Positions 50,810 through 58,164 of a stretch of 64,000 nucleotides of DNA are shown piece after piece. The translations under genes were made by a program, and so were the position numbers. Under the pieces are notes generated by a model. It saw only the letters and a program-made list of their open reading frames with translations, was not told the DNA's origin and ran no database searches. This stretch comes from Candidatus Poribacteria bacterium. Its GTDB lineage: Bacteria > Poribacteria > WGA-4E > WGA-3G. The stretch covers positions 1 to 64,000 of the forward strand of contig RKRR01000010.1 of assembly GCA_007571305.1 (NCBI GenBank), in the 5' to 3' direction. Position 1 is the stretch's first letter, and each line of letters opens with the position of its first letter.

Positions 50810-51538
50810 CTACGGCATCAATCCTGCCGCTTCGAGAATTCGGATATCCTCCTCGCTCAGCTCCAATTTCTGAAGTAGATCCGGACGACAGGTTGCCGTG
50901 CGTTTGAGTGCCTCTGCATACCGCCATTTCTCAATATTCTCATGATGTCCACTCAAAAGCACCTCAGGGACAGTGATACCGGCAAACTCCGCAGGTCGCG
51001 TATAGTGCGGGTGATCCAGTAATTCTTGACTGAACGAATCAACATGTGCAGATTCGTAATCGCCGAGGGCTCCGGGAAGGACCCGTCCAATAGCATCAAT
51101 CAAAACAAGCGCAGCGATTTCTCCTCCACTCAACACATAATCCCCAATAGAAACCTCAGTTGTCACCAATCGGTCGCGCACCCGTTCATCAACGCCCTTG
51201 TAACGTCCACACAAAAGAATGAGATGCGTTTCCAAAGAGAGTGATTCCACAAGTCCCTGAGTTAAGGGAGTCCCTTGCGGTGTCAAATAGACAATGTGCG
51301 CGTTAGTTTCCGGATTCAATGCCTCGAGTGCTGCGAAAATAGGTTCAGGTTTAAGAATCATTCCCGCGCCACCGCCATAAGGATAATCATCAACCGATTT
51401 ATGCCTGTCGATCGCCCAATCCCGTAGGTTGTGGAGGTTAACAGTGAGTTTATCCGCGTCCTGAACCCGTTTGAGGATGCCTGTCTTCAACGCTGGCGCG
51501 ATTATCTCTGGAAACAGGGCAAGAACATCAACTCTCAT
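50810..51538 (-). CDS. trmD: tRNA (guanine37-N1)-methyltransferase TrmD
   Basis: 242 residues, normal length. TrmD makes m1G37 next to the anticodon and prevents +1 frameshifting. Marks of the SPOUT-type trefoil knot: MRVDVLALFPEI at the start, DDYPYGGGAGMILKPEPI, LCGRYKGVDERV, SIGDYVLSGGEIAAL and LLSGHHENIEKWR. The 214 bp upstream, where rimM is found in many genomes, hold no gene. No clear ribosome site precedes the ATG. Confidence 0.98.
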   Translation of the reverse strand: MRVDVLALFPEIIAPALKTGILKRVQDADKLTVNLHNLRDWAIDRHKSVDDYPYGGGAGMILKPEPIFAALEALNPETNAHIVYLTPQGTPLTQGLVESLSLETHLILLCGRYKGVDERVRDRLVTTEVSIGDYVLSGGEIAALVLIDAIGRVLPGALGDYESAHVDSFSQELLDHPHYTRPAEFAGITVPEVLLSGHHENIEKWRYAEALKRTATCRPDLLQKLELSEEDIRILEAAGLMP

Positions 51539-51669
51539 TTCTATGGGTTTTCGGTTTTCAACTATCGGTTAATACCTATAGCGATTCAGCAGACTTTACA
51601 ACTACAAGACACCTCTTTAACTGGAAACTGAAAGGATTTTTTGAGGAGCAAAAGATCCGATTGACAGCC

Positions 51670-51723
51670 TTAACTATCTACACGTCTCCGATGCAACATC
51701 CAACGGCACAAGGAGATAGTTAA
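51670..51723. promoter_or_regulatory. Inverted repeat between khpA and trmD
   Basis: TTAACTATCT (51670-51679) and AGATAGTTAA (51714-51723) are perfect 10-bp inverted arms, 34 bp apart. An alternative inner pairing TCTCC/GGAGA exists. It could be a transcript-processing or attenuation structure in the cluster mRNA; no T tail. Confidence 0.35.
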
Positions 51724-51752
51724 AACCATTCTGCTGACTGCTATTCTTCGAT

Positions 51753-52004
51753 CTACTCGTCTGATCTTGGGTGTTCAATTAGTTCAAGGATGACCTTTTT
51801 ATTCGCTTGCAACCCTGCAGTATAGAGAACACTTCTTATCGCTTTAAGCGTCCGCCCATATCTACCGATGATCTTCCCCAGATCTTCCTCCGTGACAGTC
51901 AACTCAACGATAACGACCGTTTCGCCAGTTACTTCACGCACCACGACTCGGTCGGGGTAATCGACGAGAGATTTTACGATGTATTCAATCAAATCTTTAA
52001 ACAT
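51753..52004 (-). CDS. khpA: KH-domain RNA-binding protein KhpA
   Basis: 83 residues, a single KH domain with the RNA-binding GxxG loop in IGRYGRTLKAIRSVL. KhpA (YlqC) pairs with KhpB and binds many RNAs, influencing cell division and translation. LIEYIVKSLVDYPDRVVVRE at the N-terminus is typical. It lies between rpsP and trmD, its usual position in many bacteria. Confidence 0.93.
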   Translation of the reverse strand: MFKDLIEYIVKSLVDYPDRVVVREVTGETVVIVELTVTEEDLGKIIGRYGRTLKAIRSVLYTAGLQANKKVILELIEHPRSDE

Positions 52005-52068
52005 AGTTGACTTTCGGATTCATAGATGTGCTTGCTGTCCGTGTCTCCGGGCCCCGTTGAAGTAGGTG

Positions 52069-52491
52069 TTACGCCTCATCTTCAGCCGGCTCCGATGTCT
52101 CTTCCTCGGGTGTTGTTTCCTCAGGCGAGGTATCCGTTTCAGACGTTGCGTCCCGTGTCTCGATCGGTTCAACATCCTCCGTTTCTGTGATTGCTTCGGC
52201 GGTTTCACTCTCCTGCATTGGTTTCCCTAATCTTTCGTACTCGAATTTCATCAAAATCCCGCTTTTGGAGAGCAGTCGTTTCGCGGTATCTGAAGGTTGA
52301 GCCCCGTACCTTAACCACTTCAAGGTTTTCTCTTCATCGATGAAAACATCAGCCGGCTCCGTCATAGGATTGTAATGACCGAGACGTTCTAAGAACACGC
52401 CATCCCTTTGGGCACGTGCATCAGCCGCGACAAGTCGATAAAAAGGACGTTTCTTTCTACCGTGTCGTTGTAATCTAATTCTAACTGCCAA
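52069..52491 (-). CDS. rpsP: 30S ribosomal protein S16 with acidic C-terminal tail
   Basis: 140 residues. The S16 core fills residues 1-85 ([51 protein letters not shown]). The last 50 residues are a low-complexity tail dominated by Glu, Thr and Ser ([17 protein letters not shown]), longer than the usual S16 end of 80-90 residues; acidic tails of this kind occur in several phyla. CAAGGAGGTATTTTT before ATG 52491 is a strong ribosome site. Confidence 0.97.
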   Translation of the reverse strand: MAVRIRLQRHGRKKRPFYRLVAADARAQRDGVFLERLGHYNPMTEPADVFIDEEKTLKWLRYGAQPSDTAKRLLSKSGILMKFEYERLGKPMQESETAEAITETEDVEPIETRDATSETDTSPEETTPEEETSEPAEDEA

Positions 52492-52631
52492 AAAATACCT
52501 CCTTGTTAACCATCAACAGCCAGGTACAAGAGGTTTTAGAACACTCATAGACCTCTTTTATTGTTATAGAAAACCGTTGGGTTTTCTTTCAGGTACACCC
52601 TTGCTTCTTTCTGACTGCCTTTTTAACTGCC

Positions 52632-54029
52632 CTATCGTGATCTACGGCGTTTCCGTTTTCGAGGCTTTCTCGATGTCTGCCGTTTCAAACCCGGCAAAGA
52701 ACGCATTTTTCGCCCCATCTGTGGCATCGCCATCGCCGCCTGCTGGTTTAGCATACGATTCATCATTTGCAACTGAGAAACCAGCATGTTTATTTGATTT
52801 ACTGTTGTTCCACTGCCTTTAGAAATGCGAAGCTTTCGACTTCTATCCAACAACCGAGGATTCTTCCGTTCCTCAAGCGTCATTGAATGGATGATCGCTT
52901 TCGCGGTCCGCAAATGGCTTTCATCTGGTGTAAGGTTTTGAACAGGCAACTGATTCTTAAAGGGCATCAGATCCATCAATTGATCCAAGGGTCCCATATT
53001 CTTAAGCTGCTCAAGTTGCGTGAGAAAATCGTCAAAATCTAAACCTTTGTTCTCTGTGAGTTTACGTTCAAGTTCCTTCGCCTGATCTTCGCTGAAAACT
53101 TCTTCTGCTTTTTCAAGCAAGGTTTGGAAATCGCCCTGTCCGAGGATGCGCGAGGACATCCGTTCAGGATGGAATTCCTCTAACGCAGCGGCTTCAATTT
53201 TTTCACCGACACCGATGAACTTAATCGGTTTCTGTGTGACATGCCGAATAGAGAGTGCCGCACCACCCCGAGCATCACCATCCATTTTCGTGAGGATAAC
53301 GCCATCAATCTCCAAATCGTTATTGAAATTTTCGGCGACGTTCATGGCATCCTGTCCCGTCATTGCATCAACGATAAGCAGAATTTCTGTAGGCTCCACC
53401 CGTTCTTTGATGTGCCGAAGTTCACCCATTAGTGTATCATCAATGTGCAAACGCCCAGCAGTGTCAATGATAACGCAGTTATGTCCGTGTGCTAAAGCTT
53501 CCGTGACAGATGATTCAGCGATTTCAACAGGAGATACCTCTGTGCCCATTGAAAACACTGGGGTTTCAGTCTGTTCACCGAGAACCTGCAGCTGCTTAAT
53601 GGCGGCGGGTCGATATACATCAGCGGCAACGAGCAAGGGGTTACGTCCCTCTTTGCGAAATCGGAGTGCTAACTTCGCCGCGACAGTCGTTTTACCCGCA
53701 CCTTGCAACCCCGCAAGCATCACGATTGTTGGACCATTCGGTGCAATGCGAACCTTCTCCGCTTTTTCACCCATCAATTGGGTGAGTTCCTCACCAATAA
53801 TTCGGGCAATTTGCAGTTCTGGTGTCAGACTTCCGAGGACTTCTTGACCGAGGGCGCGCACTTTAATCCGTTCTATAAACTCACGTGTGACTTTATAGTT
53901 AACATCTGCTTCAAGAAATGCACGACGCACCTCACGCAGTGTATCAGAGATATTGTTCTCTGTTAATCTCCCCTGTCCCTTGAGTTTTTTGAAGGTACTT
54001 TGTAACCTATCACCCAAGCTTTCAAACAT
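52632..54029 (-). CDS. ffh: Signal recognition particle protein Ffh
   Basis: 465 residues. SRP54-type GTPase that binds signal sequences through its M domain and targets ribosomes to FtsY. N domain (FESLGDRLQSTFKKLKG), G1 GLQGAGKTT, DVYRPAAIKQL, G3 IDTAGR, G4 TKMDGDARGG, and an M domain after about residue 325 that contains MTLEERKNP and SGTTVNQINMLVSQLQ; the end is Met- and Arg-rich. Normal length. It heads the cluster and has a perfect consensus promoter upstream. Confidence 0.98.
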   Translation of the reverse strand: MFESLGDRLQSTFKKLKGQGRLTENNISDTLREVRRAFLEADVNYKVTREFIERIKVRALGQEVLGSLTPELQIARIIGEELTQLMGEKAEKVRIAPNGPTIVMLAGLQGAGKTTVAAKLALRFRKEGRNPLLVAADVYRPAAIKQLQVLGEQTETPVFSMGTEVSPVEIAESSVTEALAHGHNCVIIDTAGRLHIDDTLMGELRHIKERVEPTEILLIVDAMTGQDAMNVAENFNNDLEIDGVILTKMDGDARGGAALSIRHVTQKPIKFIGVGEKIEAAALEEFHPERMSSRILGQGDFQTLLEKAEEVFSEDQAKELERKLTENKGLDFDDFLTQLEQLKNMGPLDQLMDLMPFKNQLPVQNLTPDESHLRTAKAIIHSMTLEERKNPRLLDRSRKLRISKGSGTTVNQINMLVSQLQMMNRMLNQQAAMAMPQMGRKMRSLPGLKRQTSRKPRKRKRRRSR

Positions 54030-54197
54030 CGTTTATGCGTCCTCTGTTGTAAGAGTGAGATGTGCCTGCAACCTATGCTCGATGCAAAATGTGTAATTAT
54101 TCACGCCGTTAACTGAAACGACCGAAATGCTCTATCAAATCCACAGAAGTCCTGATGTGTAAATTCGCGCCACGACAAGACAATACCTGACTATACA

Positions 54198-54226
54198 ATT
54201 ATAGCAAATTTTATGCCTTATGTCAA
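54198..54226 (-). promoter_or_regulatory. Perfect consensus sigma-70 promoter for ffh cluster
   Basis: On the minus strand TTGACA (54221-54226), exactly 17 bp, TATAAT (54198-54203): both hexamers match the Escherichia coli consensus. Transcription would start near 54191 and give a leader of about 160 nt. Suits constant high expression of ffh and the ribosomal genes downstream. Confidence 0.8.
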
Positions 54227-54296
54227 ACTTTTTTTCAATAGAAGTATTCAGTTCTTCTGTAGGAGGAACTCCAATTCCTGATACTTTTTTCCATAC

Positions 54297-54325
54297 TTGA
54301 TCTAAACCCATGTCTATGCTAAAAT
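54297..54325 (+). promoter_or_regulatory. Promoter placing the start site at the ATG
   Basis: TTGATC (54297-54302), 17-bp spacer, TAAAAT (54320-54325). The expected transcription start, six to eight bases after the -10 box, coincides with ATG 54332, and there is no Shine-Dalgarno sequence, suggesting a leaderless mRNA. Confidence 0.5.
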
Positions 54326-54331
54326 TGAGTT

Positions 54332-55420
54332 ATGAAAATAACAACCATCACACAGCAGCATCGGAAATTTCCCTTCTGCAATCTTTTCATCCCCCTCATC
54401 TGCGTTTTAACGGCTTTTTATTGCGGGTGCCAGGGCGAGACCTTCAATCTTGATGTCGGCGGCACTTCAGAAATTATAGAGAAATCCGGTGAATTGACAC
54501 AGAATGAGGTCTGGGATGGGCGAATCTATATTACTGATGACGTTGTTGTCCCCAAAGGTATCACATTGACCGTTCGATCGGGCACTATCGTCGGTTTTGA
54601 ACCAATAGACACACCCAGCCAGCTCATCGTGCAGGGTGAACTCTATGCTGAAGGATCGCCAGATAGGATGATCGTCTTCGGTTCCTTGGGAAAGCAGCGC
54701 GAACGGGAACCAGAACCTGAGCCAGAAACACCCTTCACATCAACGGCATCAGACTTCGGTGGCATAGGCCTGGAAGAAAACGTTAGCCCCGAAGCTCAGA
54801 TAACTTTAACCGCCGATCCGCCAAAGGCGGGAGATTGGGCTGGAATTCAGATTGAAGCCGATAGCCCGAATAGTCGACTCACGTACTGCCGTATCCAACA
54901 TGCAACTATCGGTATCACATGCCGAACAGATGCCGTCCAAATAGAGAGATGTCTCCTGAGTGAAAACAAAACAGGGATACTTTCTGAAAATACCAGCCCT
55001 ACTATTACCAGCAACGAATTTAATAGGAACGGCACAGGCACACAATTCCGCGGAGGCACATCATCGGATGTAGAATACAACGAGTTCACGGCTAACAATT
55101 ACGGCATTATATGCGAAGATGACGCTCGACCCCGTATTCAGTATAACATTCTCCGCGCCAACTACGAAAACGCTATCGTCTGTTATTCCACTGCCTCACC
55201 AGAGATAGTTTCCAATAATATAATGTTGAACGTGGGTTGGGCAGTCTATGATGGGGGCAGACTCCGAGATAATTTCATTCAAGGGAATAAACAGGTTGGA
55301 CCTAATATCACTGAACTCGGTATTGGAACACAAAGTGATCAGTTTTACGGTGTAGACGAAGCCTACGAACCCAGAAATTCTCCTGTAACAGAAGCAGGTG
55401 TGCCACGCGAAAATTTCTGA
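54332..55420 (+). CDS. Lipoprotein with right-handed beta-helix repeats
   Basis: 362 residues. Lipoprotein signal peptide with lipobox-like TAFYCGC (Cys about 33 or 35). Residues about 55-110 contain VPKGITLTVRSGTIVGF and LIVQGELYAEGSPD, the N-terminal cap pattern of DUF1565/beta-helix proteins. An EREPEPEPET linker (about 125-135) follows, then parallel beta-helix rungs (SENKTGILSENTSPTITSNEF in parts, TANNYGIICEDDARPRIQYN) of the NosD/Pbl type. Probably cell-surface or periplasmic, ligand unknown. The UbiA-type gene follows after 14 bp. Confidence 0.82.
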   Translation: MKITTITQQHRKFPFCNLFIPLICVLTAFYCGCQGETFNLDVGGTSEIIEKSGELTQNEVWDGRIYITDDVVVPKGITLTVRSGTIVGFEPIDTPSQLIVQGELYAEGSPDRMIVFGSLGKQREREPEPEPETPFTSTASDFGGIGLEENVSPEAQITLTADPPKAGDWAGIQIEADSPNSRLTYCRIQHATIGITCRTDAVQIERCLLSENKTGILSENTSPTITSNEFNRNGTGTQFRGGTSSDVEYNEFTANNYGIICEDDARPRIQYNILRANYENAIVCYSTASPEIVSNNIMLNVGWAVYDGGRLRDNFIQGNKQVGPNITELGIGTQSDQFYGVDEAYEPRNSPVTEAGVPRENF

Positions 55421-55434
55421 TCGGAAGTCGATAC

Positions 55435-56358
55435 ATGAACCGTTTCAAAGCCTATCTCGAACTCATTCGCTATCCACTGTTTGCGATTCCGATTGTCGCA
55501 ACACTCCCCGGTGCACTCATCGCTAGCGGAGGACACTTTACACGGCGTGTCGCGATGGCACTGTTGATTGCACTCTGCGGCTACTTCGCCGGAATGATAA
55601 AGAACGACTACTTTCACCATGAAACAGATAGACACACGAACCCGGAACGTCCGCTTCCATCGCAGCGATTGACACCGCATCAGGCGATTGTCCCCGCGAG
55701 TGTTATCTACGGGTTATGCGTGATTGGCGGTTTCTGGCTAAATATCAAAGCTGGTTTGCTGGTGATGGGTTTAGTCGCAATCTCGCATCTCTACAACGCT
55801 ATTTTCAAAACAAAAGGTATCTTAGGAAGCCTCACACTGCCTTTGGGAATTGGGTTACTGAGCATTTTCGGCGCATTAGCAGTGAGCGGGACCGTACCAT
55901 GGTTGGTATGGTATGCCTTTGCCGCCACAACGCTCTACGATTTGGGGACGCATATTACGACCACCTTCAAAGACCTATCGCGTGATAAAGAACTCGGCAT
56001 CGTAACGACCCCACTCCAGATCGGTATCCGTCCGGCACTCCTACTCTCGGCGGTCGCTACGTTCCTCGCTTTTGCCATCGCCTTTTTGCCGTTTTGGTTG
56101 GAGCCAGATATTCATAAATCTTATATCGTTTGGGTGATCTTAGGCATCATCGCCACCGTCGGCACCCGTATTCCGCTCTACCTCCAACCGAACGAGAAAA
56201 ACGGTTATTTCGCGCTGAAGGGCTCAATGGTCGGCTCAATTCTCTTCTTCCCGTGTCTTATCGGGGCACTGGTGCCGATCCCTCTCTCCGCTGCAGTCAT
56301 TGTGCCATTGTTATTAGTAACACTACTTCTGTTAAGAACAACGCGCCAAGAGGTTTAA
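55435..56358 (+). CDS. UbiA-superfamily prenyltransferase
   Basis: 307 residues with about eight hydrophobic segments. UbiA enzymes transfer a polyprenyl group within the membrane. The first Asp-rich motif is KNDYFHHETDRHTNPERPLPS (key residues N-D and D four residues on, then NPERPL), and the second is KDLSRDKELGIVT with two Asp. These fit the ubiquinone, menaquinone, haem O, chlorophyll and digeranylgeranyl-glyceryl phosphate group; the acceptor cannot be told. GGAAG lies 8 bp before ATG 55435. It may be cotranscribed with the upstream lipoprotein gene. UbiX is 9 kb away and need not be related. Confidence 0.88.
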   Translation: MNRFKAYLELIRYPLFAIPIVATLPGALIASGGHFTRRVAMALLIALCGYFAGMIKNDYFHHETDRHTNPERPLPSQRLTPHQAIVPASVIYGLCVIGGFWLNIKAGLLVMGLVAISHLYNAIFKTKGILGSLTLPLGIGLLSIFGALAVSGTVPWLVWYAFAATTLYDLGTHITTTFKDLSRDKELGIVTTPLQIGIRPALLLSAVATFLAFAIAFLPFWLEPDIHKSYIVWVILGIIATVGTRIPLYLQPNEKNGYFALKGSMVGSILFFPCLIGALVPIPLSAAVIVPLLLVTLLLLRTTRQEV

Positions 56359-56667
56359 TTCCATTTTGCTACCCGACTTCCTATAAATCCTTCGCAGCAA
56401 GTCTTGAAATTTTACACATTATGATGAGCCTTGGGAATTCTCAGATAAGAGGAATTATAGTAGAACCCGACAATAAATTTGCACTTGTAGCATAGCCTGT
56501 TAGGCTGTGCCAACAGAACATATAACTTCAGAGGCCACACGCCGCTGCAAGTGTCCAAGTAATTACGGAATCTACTATAAGGTATCATTATCCGAAATGG
56601 TAATGATTTCATTAGAAATCGATGGTCGCCCAGCGTGGTGATCATAGCGAGGTTAATAGTTAAAAAT
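56359..56667. other. Intergenic region with repeat, no gene
   Basis: 309 bp containing the compound repeat 56486-56580. Bases 56581-56667 include GAGG near 56649 as the only candidate ribosome site for the following gene. Confidence 0.45.
56486..56580 (+). repeat. Interspersed repeat, compound copy
   Basis: Left part TTGTAGCATAGCCTGTTAGG then CTGTGC belongs to the GTAGCATA family; right part ACATATAACTTCAGAGG... AATTACGGAATCTACTATAA matches bases 1-62 of the window. It shows that the right part is a mobile or shared module. Confidence 0.75.
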
Positions 56668-58116
56668 ATGAAAAATATTGTTTTACTGATTACCGATACT
56701 TTCCGGTACGACAATCTCGGCGAACGGGCAAAACGCCCGATTCGCACGCCAATGCTCGATAAATTTGAAGCAGAACGGGCAACTGCTATTGACAAATTCT
56801 ATATGAGCAGTTTTCCAACGGTGCCACACCGTACCGATATTATGACAGCAACAGTCGGGTGGCCCCACTACCCGTGGCAACCGATAGATCTGAGTGGACG
56901 GAACATCATCTCGCAACTCCTGAGCGATCAGGGCTACGCAACACAGCTCATCTGTGACACGCCACACTTGTTCAATGTCCGTTTTCAGCACTGCTTCGAT
57001 GCCGCTTTCCAGCATCGTGGGCAGGAAGGGGACAAACCGCTTCTCCATCATAACGACGAAATAAAAATCGTTATGCCGAATGAGAAAACACGACCGCATC
57101 CATCATACAGAGGACACACGCTGCCGAACACCCACCGTTGGACGAACCGCTACTACCAATACGAAGCGGAGACGTTCTCCGGCAGGACCTCCGAGACCAC
57201 AATCCGATGGCTGGAGGAGAACCACCGCTCGGGTCCCTTTTTCCTCTGGGTAGACTTCTTCGATCCGCACGAACCGTGGGATCCCCCCGAATATCTCGTC
57301 AAACGGTACGATCCGGATTACACCGGTCCACCAATGCTACATCCAAACTACGGTCTGTCGTCCCTCTTTACGGATGCGGAACTGCACAACCTCTGGGCGC
57401 ACTACGCTGGTGAGGCAGAACTGATTGACCGACACATCGGACGGATTCTGCAGAAAGTGGAGGATTTGGAGTTATGGGAGGACACCCTTGTTGTTGTGTT
57501 GTCCGACCACGGCATGTCTATCGGTGAGCACGGTAGAACAGGGAAATCCAATATCGACCCGGAAGATTCCCGTTACTGGCCCACGTATCCTGAAATCAAT
57601 CATGAGATGTTCCTGATTGCCGGGGGAGATGTACCGAGCGGACAACGTCTCGATCTCATCGCACAACCGATGGATATTATGCCGACACTCTGTGAATTGG
57701 CGGGTGTTAACTTGGATCCACCAAAACCGCTCGAGGGACGTTCCTTCGCACAGGCTCTCCTTAATGGCGATACACAGCACAGAGAATACGCTGTAACGGG
57801 TTGCCACATCGGTGCACCGGATGGAACTGTACCACGTCGAGCAACGGCGCCCTTCCTGGTAACCGACCGTTGCGGATATGCACCTGTGGGTGAATATGGT
57901 AGACCAGAGTTGTTCGACCTACTCGCAGACCCGATAGCGGAGAACAACATCGCCACGGATAATATGGAACTTGTTAAGGAGTTGCATGAGATGTTTATGG
58001 CGCACCTCACGGAGCATAACGCTCCTGAGAAGTTTCTTGATCTCTGGAAGGAAGAACCCTCCGGCGATGGACGGGGCAAATGGTCTATCGACTATCCTGA
58101 CGATTCAGATGAATAA
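56668..58116 (+). CDS. Sulfatase-fold hydrolase with Thr in place of the formylglycine Cys/Ser
   Basis: 482 residues, alkaline-phosphatase/sulfatase superfamily. Metal ligands: Asp10 in LLITDTFR, and SDHGMSIGEHG with the Asp-His pair near residue 280. In sulfatases the nucleophile lies in C/S-x-P-x-R and is converted to formylglycine. Here the matching stretch is TVPHR (Thr51 to Arg55, within SSFPTVPHRTD), so no formylglycine can form; Thr nucleophiles occur in phosphodiesterases of the superfamily. WVDFFDPHEPWDPP is typical of this family. ATG 56668 gives the normal start next to IVLLITD; a GTG 33 bp upstream was rejected. No signal peptide, so probably cytoplasmic. Confidence 0.85.
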   Translation: MKNIVLLITDTFRYDNLGERAKRPIRTPMLDKFEAERATAIDKFYMSSFPTVPHRTDIMTATVGWPHYPWQPIDLSGRNIISQLLSDQGYATQLICDTPHLFNVRFQHCFDAAFQHRGQEGDKPLLHHNDEIKIVMPNEKTRPHPSYRGHTLPNTHRWTNRYYQYEAETFSGRTSETTIRWLEENHRSGPFFLWVDFFDPHEPWDPPEYLVKRYDPDYTGPPMLHPNYGLSSLFTDAELHNLWAHYAGEAELIDRHIGRILQKVEDLELWEDTLVVVLSDHGMSIGEHGRTGKSNIDPEDSRYWPTYPEINHEMFLIAGGDVPSGQRLDLIAQPMDIMPTLCELAGVNLDPPKPLEGRSFAQALLNGDTQHREYAVTGCHIGAPDGTVPRRATAPFLVTDRCGYAPVGEYGRPELFDLLADPIAENNIATDNMELVKELHEMFMAHLTEHNAPEKFLDLWKEEPSGDGRGKWSIDYPDDSDE

Positions 58117-58125
58117 AACATGGTG

Positions 58126-58164
58126 AAGGGCCGGATACTGACGTATTCTGCCCTTTTTTGTTTT
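58126..58164 (+). terminator. Rho-independent terminator between convergent genes
   Basis: AAGGGC at 58126-58131 pairs with GCCCTT before TTTTTGTTTT, with additional inner GATAC/GTATT pairing. It serves the sulfatase-fold gene and ends at the stop codon of the converging Res-like gene. Confidence 0.8.

Noticed and set aside
53146..53847. A 233-codon open frame on the plus strand inside ffh
   Set aside because: It lies opposite a fully recognised ffh gene, its predicted protein has the Ser/Pro/Arg-rich composition of an antisense shadow and no family resemblance.
45529..56358. UbiX and the UbiA-type enzyme as parts of one quinone pathway here
   Set aside because: They are 9 kb apart, on opposite strands, without ubiD or other quinone genes between them.
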